Shown here one piece after another: positions 1 through 11,023 of a stretch of DNA of 64,000 bases. Source of the stretch: Bauldia sp. (GTDB lineage: Bacteria > Pseudomonadota > Alphaproteobacteria > Rhizobiales > Kaistiaceae); the NCBI GenBank assembly GCA_037200845.1, contig JBBCGQ010000001.1:682001-746000 (forward strand), in the 5' to 3' direction. Below the pieces are notes generated by a model. It was not told the origin of the DNA, made no database searches, and saw only the letters and a list, made by a program, of their open reading frames with translations. The translations under genes were made by a program, and so were the position numbers. The number at the start of each line of letters is the position of its first letter. Within the stretch, counting starts at the first letter, position 1.

Positions 1-1271
1 TAGTCGTCGATGCCTTCGAAGACGACCGCGCGTCCGCGATGCTTCATCAGGTGCGGCGACGCGGCCGAGGGTTTGATGACGGCGCCGTTCGGCGCGAGAT
101 TGCCCTTGAGGACGGCGATGCCGCCGTGCCTGGCAAGTGCCTTGTCGGCCGGCACGATCACGTTTTCGTCGTGGTTCACCACATCCTTCACTTCGTCCCA
201 GATGGTTTGGCCGGAGGCGGTGATGGCGTCCTTGTGCAGCAACCCAGCTTCTCCCAGCCGCTTCAACACCACGGGCAGGCCGCCCGCGTAGAAGAATTCC
301 TCCATCAGGTATTTGCCGGACGGCATCAGATTCACGATCGTCGGCACGTCGCGGCCGCAGCGGTCCCAATCGTCGAGCGACAGGTCGATGCCGACACGTC
401 CGGCAATCGCCAGCAGATGAATGACGGCATTCGTCGAGCCACCGATCGCGCCGTTGGCGCGGATGGCGTTTTCGAAGGCTTGCTTCGTCAGGATATCCGA
501 CGGCTTCAGGTCGTCCTTGACCATCTGCACGATGCGCCGGCCCGAAAGCTGCGCCATCACCCGCCGCCGACTATCGACAGCCGGAATGGCGGCATTGCCC
601 GAAAGGGCCAGGCCGAGTGCTTCCGCCATCGCCGCCATCGTCGAGGCGGTGCCCATCGTGTTGCAGGAACCGGCCGAGCGGGACATGCCGGACTCGGCCT
701 CCAGAAACTCTTCCTGCGACATTTCTCCGGCCTTGACCGCTTCCGAGAATTTCCACAGGTGCGTGCCCGACCCCATGCGCTCGCCGTGGAAGTATCCGTT
801 CAGCATCGGCCCGCCGGTGACCACGATCGACGGCAGATCGGTGGACGCGGCACCCATCACCAGGCTCGGCGTGGTCTTGTCGCAACCGACGAGCAGAACG
901 GCGCCGTCCATCGGCTGACCACGCATCGCCTCTTCCACCGCGAGCGCCGCGAGGTTGCGAAACATCATGGCGGTCGGACGGAAAGAGCTTTCCGCCGCCG
1001 AAAACACAGGCACCTCCACGGGGAAGCCGCCGGCTTCGTACACTCCGTGTTTCACCCGCTCGGCGATCCCGCGCAGGTGCGCGTTGCACGGCGTCAGCTC
1101 CGACCACGTGTTCAGGATGCCGATCACCGGACGGCCGTCGAAAAGGTCGTGCGGAAAGCCCTGATTCTTCATCCAGCCGCGGTGATAGATCTGGTCGCGG
1201 CCGTTGCCGCCAAACCATTCCTGCGACCGCAACCGGCGCGGCCATTTCGCGGGCGTGAAGGTCATCGGCAT
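1..1271 (-). CDS. IlvD/Edd-family dehydratase, probably aldonic-acid (arabonate/xylonate type) dehydratase, partial
   Basis: Reading the minus strand from ATG at 1271 gives 423 codons that run off the window edge; the family is about 570-590 aa, so the C-terminal quarter is missing. It dehydrates a sugar acid (or dihydroxy acid) to the 2-keto-3-deoxy product using an Fe-S cluster. The three conserved cysteine motifs are visible: PCNAH (Cys62), VGCDKTTPS (Cys130) and GSCNTMGTAS (Cys203). The last resembles the sugar-acid branch (L-arabonate, D-xylonate, galactonate) more than biosynthetic IlvD. It lies 40 bases after the gguB-like permease on the same strand, so it is probably the last visible gene of the chvE-gguAB operon and acts on a product of the imported sugar. 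The exact substrate cannot be read from the sequence. A second ATG two codons later (1265) is an alternative start. Confidence 0.88.
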   Translation of the reverse strand, partial: MPMTFTPAKWPRRLRSQEWFGGNGRDQIYHRGWMKNQGFPHDLFDGRPVIGILNTWSELTPCNAHLRGIAERVKHGVYEAGGFPVEVPVFSAAESSFRPTAMMFRNLAALAVEEAMRGQPMDGAVLLVGCDKTTPSLVMGAASTDLPSIVVTGGPMLNGYFHGERMGSGTHLWKFSEAVKAGEMSQEEFLEAESGMSRSAGSCNTMGTASTMAAMAEALGLALSGNAAIPAVDSRRRVMAQLSGRRIVQMVKDDLKPSDILTKQAFENAIRANGAIGGSTNAVIHLLAIAGRVGIDLSLDDWDRCGRDVPTIVNLMPSGKYLMEEFFYAGGLPVVLKRLGEAGLLHKDAITASGQTIWDEVKDVVNHDENVIVPADKALARHGGIAVLKGNLAPNGAVIKPSAASPHLMKHRGRAVVFEGIDD

Positions 1272-1311
1272 CTTTTCATGCAATTGCCGGGCCCGCCCGC
1301 CGCCGCGGGCA

Positions 1312-2600
1312 TCAGCCCTTGTTCTTGTTGTAAACGTCGAACACCACGGCGCCGAGGAGCACGAGGCCCTTGACGACCTGCTGGTAGTCGACGTTGACGC
1401 CCAGGATCGACATGCCGTTGTTCATCACGCCCATGATGAAGCCGCCGACCACGGTCCCCGCAACCCCGCCGATGCCGCCCATCGCCGATGCGCCGCCGAT
1501 GAAGACCGCCGCGATGACGTCGAGTTCGCTGCCAAGGCCCGCGGCAGGTACCGCCTGCCCGAGGCGCGCCGCAATGATCAGGCCGCCAAGAGCTGACAGC
1601 ACGCCCATGTTGATGAAGACGATGAGCGTCAGCCGATCCGTCTTGATGCCGGATAGCTGCGCCGCCTTGGCATTGCCGCCCATTGCATAGACCCGGCGCC
1701 CGATCGTGGTCTGGCGCGTGACGAAGGCGAATAGGCCGATCAGCACCCCCATCACGACGAGCACGACAGGCAGCCCCTTGTAGCTCGCGAACTGGAAGAC
1801 AAGGAACAGCACGATCGCGCTGACAACCACCGTTTTGCCGAGGAACAGGGAGAAGGGTTCCGACTCGTGCCCGTGGCGCTGGCGCGTGCGGCGCGCGGCT
1901 AGCCCGAAGTACGCGTAGGCCAGAACGCCGATGACGCCGATGATGATCGTGGTCATGTTCAGCACGACGCCGCTGCCGATGATCACCTTGCCGTTCGCGT
2001 TCAGCGCGGCCGGCACGAGCGTGAGGGTGCCGACGACCTCCGGCACGAATCCCGAACTCAGCGCCTTGAAGTCGACCGGCAGGGGACCGACCGAGGCGCC
2101 GCCGCCCAGCAATGCCTGGCACAGGCCACGGAAGATGAGCATGCCCGCCAGAGTCACGATGAAACTCGGTATTCGGTGGTAGGCGATCCAGTAGCCCTGC
2201 GCCGCGCCTATCGTCCCGCCCACGACGAGACAGATGATCGAGGCCACGAGCGGATTGCTGAAGACTCCCAGCGGCCAGATCACCATCATCGTCGCCACCA
2301 GCGCGCCTATGAACCCCGCGACCGAACCGACGCTGAGATCGATGTGACCCGACACGATGACCAGCAGCATCCCAAGCGCCATCACAATGATGAAGCTGTT
2401 CTGCTGTATGAGGTTGCTGAGGTTGACGGGCTTGAACAGCGTCCCGGACGTGGTGAGCTGGAAGAACACCATGATCGCGATCAGGGCGAGCACGAGGCCG
2501 TAGTCGCGGAGATAGTTGAGGAGCGCGGAGGCATCTACGCGCCGGCCCGCCGCTGCATCGTCCGCCACGCCCGTCGGCAGGCCCGGGGCAGTCTCCGTGC

Positions 2601-2604
<4 letters not shown>
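1312..2604 (-). CDS. gguB: Multiple-monosaccharide ABC transporter permease (GguB-like)
   Basis: A 430-aa inner-membrane permease of the AraH/RbsC/XylH type. Numerous hydrophobic segments are seen, with the family signature [10 protein letters not shown] near residue 105 and [19 protein letters not shown] in the cytoplasmic loop near residue 300. It is longer than RbsC (about 320 aa) because of an inserted segment around residues 190-260 that includes a charged stretch rich in Arg and His; extra length is normal for the XylH/GguB group. The ATG at 2604 overlaps the gguA stop by four bases (ATGA), so the two are translationally coupled. It forms the channel for sugars delivered by the ChvE-like binding protein encoded first in the operon. 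Confidence 0.93.
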
Positions 2605-4133
<1,529 letters not shown>

Positions 4134-4199
4134 TGCTCAACTCCGTTCCCACCGAGCTTGCCGCCCGGATAGTTACCTTGGCCATGCGCCAATGCGAAA

Positions 4200-4223
4200 G
4201 GGGTCCCGCGCGAGCGGGACCCC
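4200..4223 (-). terminator. Stem-loop between chvE and gguA
   Basis: A perfect 10-bp stem (GGGGTCCCGC and GCGGGACCCC) closes a four-base loop. On the minus strand it lies 17 bases after the chvE stop and is followed by only a short T run (TTT). It probably acts as a partial terminator or mRNA-stabilising hairpin that raises the binding-protein to ATPase ratio; a complete terminator would be unexpected inside this operon. Confidence 0.7.
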
Positions 4224-4240
4224 AAACGTTCGATTGAAGT

Positions 4241-5308
4241 CTACTTCAGGTCTTCGGCCTTGATGTATCCCGAGTCGACCACGAGCTTCTGGTAGTTCGA
4301 CTTGTCGACCTCGTAGGGCGTCAACAGGACCGACGGGACGACCTTCACGCCGTTGTTGTAGGTCTTGGTGTCGAGGGTCGCCGGCGTGCCGCCCGACACG
4401 ACGGTGTCGACCAGACCGACGGTGGCCTTGGCGAGGTCACGCGTATCCTTGAACACAGTCGAATACTGCTCGCCTGAGATGATCAGCTTCACCGAAGGCG
4501 TTTCGGCATCCTGGCCGGTCACGATCGGCCACGGCAGGTCAGCGGTGCCGTAACCCACGGCGCGGAGCGAGGCGGTGATGCCGCGGCTCAGGCCGTCGTA
4601 GGGCGACAGAACGCCGTCGACGCGGCTGCCGTCCGAGTAGTTGGCGGACAGCAGGTTATCCATGCGGGCCTGGGCGGTAGCCGCCAGCCAGCGCAGCGTA
4701 CCGACCTTGTCCATGCCAAGCTGGCCGGACTTGACCACGAGGGTCTTGTTGTCGATCAGCGGCTGCAGCACCGACATGGCGCCGTCGTAGAAGAAGAACG
4801 CGTTGTTGTCGTCCGGCGAACCGCCGAACACTTCGATGTTGAATGGACCCTTCTTGTCCGGATAGCCGAGGCCCTTGAGAAGCGAATTGGCCTGGAGCAC
4901 GCCGACGCTGAAGTTGTCGAACGAGGTGTAGTAGTCGACGTTCGGCGAGTTCCTGATCAGGCGGTCATAGGCAATCACGAGGGTGCCGGCATCGTGCGCT
5001 CTCTGCAACGCGTCGGTCATCGTCGTGCCGTCGATCGAGGCGATGATCAGGGCCTTCGGACCCTTGGTGATCTCGTTCTCGAGCTGCGAAAGCTGGTTCG
5101 CAATGTCGTCCTGCGCGTACTGCAGATCGACGGTGTAGCCCAGCGCCTCAAGCTGGGACTTGACGGCATCGCCGTCGTTGATCCAGCGCAACGAGGTCTT
5201 GTTCGGCATCAGCACGCCGACCAGGCCCTTGTCCGCGGCGAACGACTGACCGCCCATGGCGATCGTGCCGAGCGTGAACGCGGTCAATAGAAGCTTTGAA
5301 AATCTCAC
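4241..5308 (-). CDS. chvE: Multiple-monosaccharide-binding periplasmic protein (ChvE-like)
   Basis: A periplasmic sugar-binding protein of the RbsB/XylF class, about 355 aa. An N-terminal signal peptide ends near [10 protein letters not shown]. The mature part carries [17 protein letters not shown] and later [12 protein letters not shown] and PIVTGQDAE, patterns typical of ChvE/xylose-type binding proteins. ChvE delivers glucose, galactose, arabinose, xylose and similar sugars to GguAB; in Agrobacterium it also feeds virulence sensing. I chose the GTG start at 5308 because the GGAGG box sits seven bases upstream of it; the ATG at 5314, two codons earlier, directly abuts that box and is the alternative. 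It is the first gene of the unit, upstream of the hairpin at 4200-4223. Confidence 0.92.
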   Translation of the reverse strand: MRFSKLLLTAFTLGTIAMGGQSFAADKGLVGVLMPNKTSLRWINDGDAVKSQLEALGYTVDLQYAQDDIANQLSQLENEITKGPKALIIASIDGTTMTDALQRAHDAGTLVIAYDRLIRNSPNVDYYTSFDNFSVGVLQANSLLKGLGYPDKKGPFNIEVFGGSPDDNNAFFFYDGAMSVLQPLIDNKTLVVKSGQLGMDKVGTLRWLAATAQARMDNLLSANYSDGSRVDGVLSPYDGLSRGITASLRAVGYGTADLPWPIVTGQDAETPSVKLIISGEQYSTVFKDTRDLAKATVGLVDTVVSGGTPATLDTKTYNNGVKVVPSVLLTPYEVDKSNYQKLVVDSGYIKAEDLK

Positions 5309-5365
5309 TGGCATTCCTCCCTATTGTCGGCTCGGCGACTATCGCCGGCCGTTTATGAATTCTCT

Positions 5366-6160
5366 TCAGCCTCGCGGCCGAGTGCCTTGCCCCTCGCTCC
5401 GTTTTTTGCTGGGCACTTCGTTTTGCGCCGCATCCTCGACGGCGCCGAGTAGCCGCAACCCGTCCATGGCGTCGGCCTCCGCGCGCACGAGCAGCTTCTG
5501 CACGGCCTCGCGGGCGGCGCTACCGTCGCCACGCGTGATCGCGTCGAGGATGAGGCGATGCGAAGGCAGGAAATTATCCGGATCCGGCCAGGCGTCTCGC
5601 TGTACCGTAAACGTCAGCATGAGCGACGTCTCAATCGCCGGCGCCAGCGCCGCGATGAACTCGTTGCCGGTGGCGCGCAAGATCGACAGATGGAAAGCAA
5701 CATCGCCCTTGATCGACTCGGGCGCCCTCGCTTCGGCCGCCTCCATCTGGGCAAAGGCCGCTTCGATGTCGGCGAGGGCCGCCCCACCGGCGCGTGCCGC
5801 AGCCAGCATCGCCGCCTCCGGCTCGATCATGCGGCGCAGTTCGAAGAGGTTGCGCACGAATGCCGCGTTCGGCACCGCGCCGATCTGCCAGAGAAGCACG
5901 TCGGGATCGAGCCGGCTCCACTCCTGACGCGGGCGCACTACGGTGCCGCGCCTCGGCGCCGACGACACCAGTCCCTTCCCGGCAAGCAGCTTGATCGCCT
6001 CGCGCATGGACAGGCGCGACATCGAGAACTGTTCGGCAAGACGTTCGAGATTGGGAAGCGTGGTGCCTGGCGTCAGGTCGCCAGTCACGATCCGCCGCCC
6101 GAGCGCTTCGGCCGCGCCGGCGGGGCGAAGCGCGCCCACCTCGGTTGACTCCCAAACCAC
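5366..6160 (-). CDS. GntR-family transcriptional regulator, FadR/FCD subfamily
   Basis: A 264-aa regulator. Residues 15-80 form the GntR winged helix (LERLAEQFSMSRLSMREAIKLLAGKGLV, followed by the RRGTVV wing). Residues 95-230 form the all-helical FCD ligand domain, with the usual acidic/His positions (RRMIEPEAA, DVAFHLSILRATGN, SHRLIL) that bind a metal and a small organic acid or sugar derivative. It lies 50-60 bases upstream of chvE on the same strand and divergent from ytfQ, so it could control either transporter or both. The sugar-acid dehydratase in the chvE operon fits a sugar-acid inducer, but that is inference. The C-terminal 20 residues are charged and probably disordered. Confidence 0.88.
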   Translation of the reverse strand: MVWESTEVGALRPAGAAEALGRRIVTGDLTPGTTLPNLERLAEQFSMSRLSMREAIKLLAGKGLVSSAPRRGTVVRPRQEWSRLDPDVLLWQIGAVPNAAFVRNLFELRRMIEPEAAMLAAARAGGAALADIEAAFAQMEAAEARAPESIKGDVAFHLSILRATGNEFIAALAPAIETSLMLTFTVQRDAWPDPDNFLPSHRLILDAITRGDGSAAREAVQKLLVRAEADAMDGLRLLGAVEDAAQNEVPSKKRSEGQGTRPRG

Positions 6161-6225
6161 CCGAATTCCCCTCCCAGGGCACTGCGCCGACGGTGCGGCG
6201 TCTCAATTGGCGGCAAACATCAGAT

Positions 6226-6247
6226 GATTGACCGCCATTTGTCAATC
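6226..6247. promoter_or_regulatory. Inverted repeat GATTGAC-N8-GTCAATC in divergent promoter region
   Basis: A perfect 7-bp inverted repeat with an 8-bp spacer lies in the 277-base divergent region between the GntR gene and ytfQ, 66 bases from the GntR start. It is a candidate operator. The surrounding stretch is much more AT-rich than the genes. No experimental link is possible from sequence alone. Confidence 0.4.
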
Positions 6248-6331
6248 TTATCGCATTTTCTGACTTGGCGCGGACATCGACGCATCCCCGCCGCTGTATC
6301 GAAATCCGCCTTGCGGCGAATAAATATGATT

Positions 6332-6344
6332 GTATGATTTATAC
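6332..6344. promoter_or_regulatory. Candidate GntR/FadR-type operator GTAT-N5-ATAC
   Basis: The 13-base GTATGATTTATAC is palindromic in its outer four bases on each side, the size and spacing of a FadR-family half-site pair. It sits in an AT-rich patch about 95 bases upstream of the ytfQ start. Either the divergent GntR (5366-6160) or the GntR at the end of the ytf operon could bind it. Confidence 0.35.
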
Positions 6345-6437
6345 CGTTCGCTGCATTTCGGAAAGTGGGAGCTTTCCGAATTTGTTGTCGGCGGGCGAGG
6401 AGCCCGAACGGCTCTGAGGTTTCAACGGGAGGAATAA

Positions 6438-7367
6438 ATGCAAAACATGAAATGGTTCGGCGGCGCGATCGCCGCCGCATCGATGATGCTTGCCGGCTCG
6501 TCGGCGTTCGCAGTTACGATCGGCTTCTCGCAGGTCGGCGACGAGGGCGACTGGCGCCCGGCGTGGTCCAAGGACATGCAGCAAGAGGCCACCAAGGAAG
6601 GCATCGACCTCAAGTACGCCGACGCCCAGGGCAAGCAGGAAGAGCAGTTGAAGGCGGTGCGCGCCTTCATCGCGCAGCAGGTCGACGCGATCATCATCGC
6701 GCCGGTCGTGATCACCGGCTGGGATCAGGTGCTCAAGGAAGCCAAGGACGCCAAGATTCCGGTGTTCCTCGCCGACCGCGACGTCGACACCACCGACAAG
6801 TCGCTCTACGTCACCCGCATCTCCGCCGACTTCAACCTCGAGGGCAAGATCGCGGGTGCCTGGCTGGCGCAGGCGAGCAAGGGCCAGTGCGATGTCGTCG
6901 AGCTCCAGGGCACGACCGGCGCCGCCCCGGCGATCGAGCGCAACAAGGGCTTCCAGGCGGTCATCTCGCAGTTCCCCGGCATGAAGATCGTCAAGTCGCA
7001 GAGTGGCGACTTCACCACGGAAGGCGGCAAGAAGGTGATGGAAGCCTTCATCAAGTCGACCGATAACCTGAAGGGCATCTGCGGCGTGTTCGCTCACAAC
7101 GACAACATGCAGCTCGGTGCGATTCAGGCCATGAAGGAAGCCGGCCTGAAGCCCGGCAAGGACTTCCTGATGGTGTCGGTCGACTACGTGCCGGCAATGA
7201 AGGACGCGCTGGCCGCCGGCGATGCGAACGCATCGGTCGAGCTCCGTTCGGCCATCGGCAAGTACATCTACCCGGTCGTAACCGACTACCTGAAGAGCCC
7301 GTCGGATCTGCCGAAATGGATTGTCATCCCGTCCGATCTGCACACTGCGGCCACTCCGGGCGGCTAG
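6438..7367 (+). CDS. ytfQ: Periplasmic sugar-binding protein, YtfQ-like (galactofuranose-type)
   Basis: A 309-aa periplasmic binding protein. The signal peptide runs to about residue 24 (SSAFAVTIGFSQVG). The mature protein follows E. coli YtfQ closely in pattern: SQVGDEGDWRPAW, then KQEEQLKAVRAFIAQQVDAIIIAPV, then VFLADRDVD, and GVFAHNDNMQLGAIQAMKEAG near the C-terminus. YtfQ binds galactofuranose and other monosaccharides for the YtfRT-YjfF importer. A GGGAGGA ribosome-binding site lies five bases before the ATG. It is first in a co-directional operon and is separated from the ATPase gene by 139 bases that hold a hairpin. Confidence 0.9.
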   Translation: MQNMKWFGGAIAAASMMLAGSSAFAVTIGFSQVGDEGDWRPAWSKDMQQEATKEGIDLKYADAQGKQEEQLKAVRAFIAQQVDAIIIAPVVITGWDQVLKEAKDAKIPVFLADRDVDTTDKSLYVTRISADFNLEGKIAGAWLAQASKGQCDVVELQGTTGAAPAIERNKGFQAVISQFPGMKIVKSQSGDFTTEGGKKVMEAFIKSTDNLKGICGVFAHNDNMQLGAIQAMKEAGLKPGKDFLMVSVDYVPAMKDALAAGDANASVELRSAIGKYIYPVVTDYLKSPSDLPKWIVIPSDLHTAATPGG

Positions 7368-7402
7368 TACACGTCGCACCCTCCCTCGGCGCGACTGCGG
7401 GC

Positions 7403-7430
7403 GGCGCCCACCAATCCACCGGTGGGCGTC
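7403..7430 (+). terminator. Stem-loop between ytfQ and ytfR
   Basis: GGCGCCCACC pairs with GGTGGGCGTC (one G-T pair) across an eight-base loop, 36 bases after the ytfQ stop. There is no uridine tract, so it looks like an mRNA-stabilising or attenuating hairpin rather than a full terminator. Its position matches the hairpin after chvE. Confidence 0.55.
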
Positions 7431-7506
7431 GCTCCTTCTACCGCGTTGCCGTGGCGCCAACTAAGCTCGCCACCCTGGGACCAACCCTTCGCGGGAACCA
7501 CGTAGC

Positions 7507-9012
7507 GTGACGGAAACATCCACACCGCGCATAAAGCTGACCGCAATCTCGAAGGCGTTCGCCGGGGTTCGCGCGCTGGATAACGTCGACTTCGCGCTCT
7601 ACCCGGGCGAGGTCCACGCACTGCTCGGCGAGAACGGCGCCGGGAAATCGACGCTCATCAAGATCATGACCGGCGCGGTGATGGCCGACCTCGGCGACAT
7701 CGTTCTCGACGGCAAGACCGTCACAGTCGGCAGCCCGGGCGCTGCGCGCGCGCTGGGCATCTCGACGGTCTATCAGGAAGTGAATCTCGTGCCGACCATG
7801 TCCGTGACCAAGAACGTGACGCTCGGGCGTGAACCGCGCCGGCTCGGGCTCATCTCATGGCGCGCCGCGAAGGCGCGCACACGCCAGCGCCTGGCGCGGC
7901 TAACCCTCGACATCAACGTCGACAAGCCGCTTGGCTCGTACTCCGTCGCCATTCAGCAGCTCATCGCCATCGCCCGCGCGCTGGAAGATGACACGCGCGT
8001 GCTCGTGCTCGACGAGCCGACCGCCAGCCTCGATGCGCACGAGACCAAGATGCTGTTCGCGATCATCCGCGACCTCAAGGCGCAGGGCATCGCCATCGTC
8101 TTCATCAGCCACTTCATCGACCAGGTCTATGAGATCGCCGATCGCATCTCCGTGCTGCGTAACGGCCGTCTGGTCGGTACGGCGCCGACGGCCGAGATGC
8201 CGCGTCTGAAGCTGATCTCGCTCATGCTCGGCCGCGAACTGGAACGCATCGAGCAGCGCCGCGCGAGCGGCAAGGTCGCCCCCGGCGGCGCGCCCGTCCT
8301 CGCCGCCGCCGGCCTGGGCCGCCGGCGCTCCATCGAGCCTTTCGACCTGACGCTCCATGCCGGCGAAGTCGTCGGCCTGGCGGGCCTGCTTGGCTCCGGC
8401 CGCACCGAGACGGCGAAGCTCATATTCGGCGTGACCCGACCGGACGCCGGTCGCCTCGAGGTGGAAGGCGTGACGGTCACCTTCCACTCGCCGCGTCAGT
8501 CGATCCGCCGCGGCATCGCGTTTTGCCCGGAAGACCGCAAGGCCGAGGGCCTGTTCCTCGAATTGAGCGTGCGCGAGAACATCATGCTGGCGCTGCAGAC
8601 CAAGCGCGGCTGGCTGCGTCAGTTGTCCCGCGACGAGCAGGAACGTCTGGCGCAGGAGATGATCAAGGCGTTGGCGATCGCGACGCCTGACGCCGAGAAG
8701 CCCGTCGGCCAGCTCTCGGGCGGCAATCAACAGAAGGTGGTGCTCGCCCGCGCGCTGGTATCGCGTCCGCGCATTCTTGTGCTCGACGAGCCGACGCGCG
8801 GCATCGACGTCGGCGCTCACGCAGACGTCGTCACGCTGATCCGCAAGCTGTGTGCCGAGGGGCTGGCGCTGCTCGTCGCGTCGTCCGAGCTCGACGAGAT
8901 CGTCGCGGTAAGCGACCGCATAGCCGTCTTGCGCGACCGCAAGAAGGTTGGCGAGATCGTCGGCGACGACATCACGCGCGAGAACGTCATCGAGATGATC
9001 GCCGGCGCATGA
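7507..9012 (+). CDS. ytfR: Sugar ABC transporter ATP-binding protein, YtfR-like
   Basis: A 501-aa double-ATPase subunit of a CUT2 sugar importer. Walker A is GENGAGKST (residues 41-49), Walker [12 protein letters not shown], and the second domain has [15 protein letters not shown] and [13 protein letters not shown]. The second P-loop is replaced by LLGSGRTET, as normal for the family. Translation starts at GTG 7507 with no upstream in-frame ATG near it. The stop overlaps the next permease start by four bases. It energises the two permeases YtfT-like and YjfF-like encoded directly downstream. Confidence 0.92.
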   Translation: MTETSTPRIKLTAISKAFAGVRALDNVDFALYPGEVHALLGENGAGKSTLIKIMTGAVMADLGDIVLDGKTVTVGSPGAARALGISTVYQEVNLVPTMSVTKNVTLGREPRRLGLISWRAAKARTRQRLARLTLDINVDKPLGSYSVAIQQLIAIARALEDDTRVLVLDEPTASLDAHETKMLFAIIRDLKAQGIAIVFISHFIDQVYEIADRISVLRNGRLVGTAPTAEMPRLKLISLMLGRELERIEQRRASGKVAPGGAPVLAAAGLGRRRSIEPFDLTLHAGEVVGLAGLLGSGRTETAKLIFGVTRPDAGRLEVEGVTVTFHSPRQSIRRGIAFCPEDRKAEGLFLELSVRENIMLALQTKRGWLRQLSRDEQERLAQEMIKALAIATPDAEKPVGQLSGGNQQKVVLARALVSRPRILVLDEPTRGIDVGAHADVVTLIRKLCAEGLALLVASSELDEIVAVSDRIAVLRDRKKVGEIVGDDITRENVIEMIAGA

Positions 9013-10061
9013 GCACGCAACCGACATCGACCGCGATCGTCCAGCCGCGCTCGTTGGTGACGCGGCTGCGCTGGCTCGCCGGCCAGCGCGCGCTGTGGCC
9101 GGTCCTCGCGCTGCTCCTCATCCTCGCCGTCAACGGCATCGTCTCGCCCGGCTTCTTCAACGTGCGCATCGTCGAGGGCCGCCTGTTCGGCAATGTCATC
9201 GATATCCTCTACCGCGCGACGCCGACGGCGCTGGTGGCGCTCGGCATGGCGATCGTCATCGGCACCAAGGGTATCGACCTGTCGGTCGGCGCCATCATCG
9301 CCATCTGCGGCGCCATGATGGCCTGGCGCATCCAGGCCGGCGATCCGCACGTCGTCGTGTTGCTCATCGCCCTTGCGACCGGCCTGCTTTGCGGGCTGTG
9401 GAACGGCTTCCTAGTCGCGATCCTCAACATCCAGCCGATCATCGCGACGCTGATCCTGATGACATCGGGCCGCGGCATCGGCCTCATGATCAACCTGCTC
9501 TACGGCGGCACTAATCCGAGCTTCGAAAGCCCGTTCCTGCAGGGGCTGTCCGTCGGCCGCATCGGCCTGGTGCCGACGCGGCTCGTCGTCTTTGCGGTCG
9601 TATTCACCGCACTATGGCTGCTGATCCGCAAGACGGCGCTCGGCCTGTTTGTCGAATCAGTCGGCGGCAATTCCGCTGCCGCCGATCTCGCCGGCATCAG
9701 CTCTCGCCTCGTGAAATACGCGGCCTACCTGCTATCCGGCCTGCTCGCCGCCGCCGCGGGCGTCATCATCGTGGCCGACACGCACACCTCCGATCCGGTC
9801 AGCCAGGGCCTGTTTGTCGAGCTCGACGCCATCCTCGCCGTCGTCATCGGCGGCGGCTCGCTTGCCGGCGGGCGCATCTATCTCGGCCTGACTGTAATCG
9901 GCGCGCTGGTGATCCAGGCGCTAACCACGACGATCCTCACCAGTGGTCTGCCGCCCGAATATAACCTCGTCGTCAAGGCCGTCGTCGTGCTGGCCGTGCT
10001 GCTGCTCCAGTCCGACAACGCTCGGCATGCCGTCACGGACATCTTCCGGAGGCGGAAATGA
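9009..10061 (+). CDS. ytfT: Sugar ABC transporter permease, YtfT-like
   Basis: A 350-aa inner-membrane permease. It carries the CUT2 signature KGIDLSVGAIIAICGA around residue 95 and the late motif IGGGSLAGGRIYLGLTVIGALVIQALTTTIL. The start ATG at 9009 overlaps the ytfR stop (ATGA); an open frame extends further upstream but has no good start and would overlap ytfR. Its own end overlaps the next permease gene by four bases. It pairs with the YjfF-like permease as a heterodimeric channel, the distinguishing feature of the YtfQRT-YjfF system. Confidence 0.92.
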   Translation: MSTQPTSTAIVQPRSLVTRLRWLAGQRALWPVLALLLILAVNGIVSPGFFNVRIVEGRLFGNVIDILYRATPTALVALGMAIVIGTKGIDLSVGAIIAICGAMMAWRIQAGDPHVVVLLIALATGLLCGLWNGFLVAILNIQPIIATLILMTSGRGIGLMINLLYGGTNPSFESPFLQGLSVGRIGLVPTRLVVFAVVFTALWLLIRKTALGLFVESVGGNSAAADLAGISSRLVKYAAYLLSGLLAAAAGVIIVADTHTSDPVSQGLFVELDAILAVVIGGGSLAGGRIYLGLTVIGALVIQALTTTILTSGLPPEYNLVVKAVVVLAVLLLQSDNARHAVTDIFRRRK

Positions 10062-11023
10062 CGCGCGAGCGCTACCTGCCGCTATTGGCGACCATTGTCG
10101 TCTTCGCTGCCCTCTTCATCACCGGCGGCCTGCTCTACAAGCACTTCTTCTCGACGTTGGTCATCGGCCATATCCTCGCCGATAACGCCTTCATCATCAT
10201 CGCCGCTATCGGCACGACTTTCGTCATCCTCTCCGGCGGCATCGACCTGTCGATCGGTTCGATGATCGGCTTCGTTGGCGTGTGCATGGCAAACCTCGAC
10301 GCCGTCGGCTGGCATCCGCTCGCCTCGGCTGCGCTGATGCTCGCCTTCGGCGCCTTGTTCGGCGCGGCGCAAGGCTTCACCATCGATTTCTGCAAGGCCC
10401 AGCCGTTCATCATCACGCTCGCCGGCCTGTTTCTGTTGCGCGGTGCCTGCTTCATGGTCAACCTCGACTCGGTGCCCATTCGCCATCCGTTCGTCATGGC
10501 TTTCGCGGGCGCCAACATCCCTTTCCCGACCGGCGGCTTCCTGGCCAGTTCGGCGATAGTCATGCTGGTCGTTCTGGCGGCGGGCATCGTGATCGCCCAC
10601 TTCACCCGCTTCGGAACCTACGTCTACGCGCTCGGCGGCGACTCCGCTTCCGCGTTGTTGATGGGCGTGCCGGTGCGCAAGACGATCGTGTCAGTCTACG
10701 CCCTCGGCGGCTTCTACAGCGCGCTGGCAGGCGTCATCTATGCGCTCTACACCTCGTCCGGCTATCCGCTGGCCGGGCAGGGCAATGAACTGAGCGCTAT
10801 TGCGGCGGTCGTGCTCGGCGGCACTTTGCTGACGGGCGGCGTCGGCCTCGTCGCCGGCACCCTCTTCGGCGGCATGATTCTTGGATTGATCTCGACGCTT
10901 ATCAATTTCAACGGCTCGCTCAACAGTGCGTGGATCATGATCAGCGGGGGTGTCCTGCTCTTCCTTTTTATCGTCATGCAGAAATCTCTGGTCAGTTCCT
11001 TCGGCTTTCGGCGGGCGACCTAG
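10058..11023 (+). CDS. yjfF: Sugar ABC transporter permease, YjfF-like
   Basis: A 321-aa permease, the second channel subunit. Features include FVILSGGIDLSIGSMIGFVGV near residues 55-75 and GNELSAIAAVVLGGTLLTGGVG in the C-terminal half. The start overlaps ytfT by four bases. The TAG stop abuts the start codon of the GntR regulator with no gap, indicating one transcript. Confidence 0.92.
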   Translation: MTRERYLPLLATIVVFAALFITGGLLYKHFFSTLVIGHILADNAFIIIAAIGTTFVILSGGIDLSIGSMIGFVGVCMANLDAVGWHPLASAALMLAFGALFGAAQGFTIDFCKAQPFIITLAGLFLLRGACFMVNLDSVPIRHPFVMAFAGANIPFPTGGFLASSAIVMLVVLAAGIVIAHFTRFGTYVYALGGDSASALLMGVPVRKTIVSVYALGGFYSALAGVIYALYTSSGYPLAGQGNELSAIAAVVLGGTLLTGGVGLVAGTLFGGMILGLISTLINFNGSLNSAWIMISGGVLLFLFIVMQKSLVSSFGFRRAT

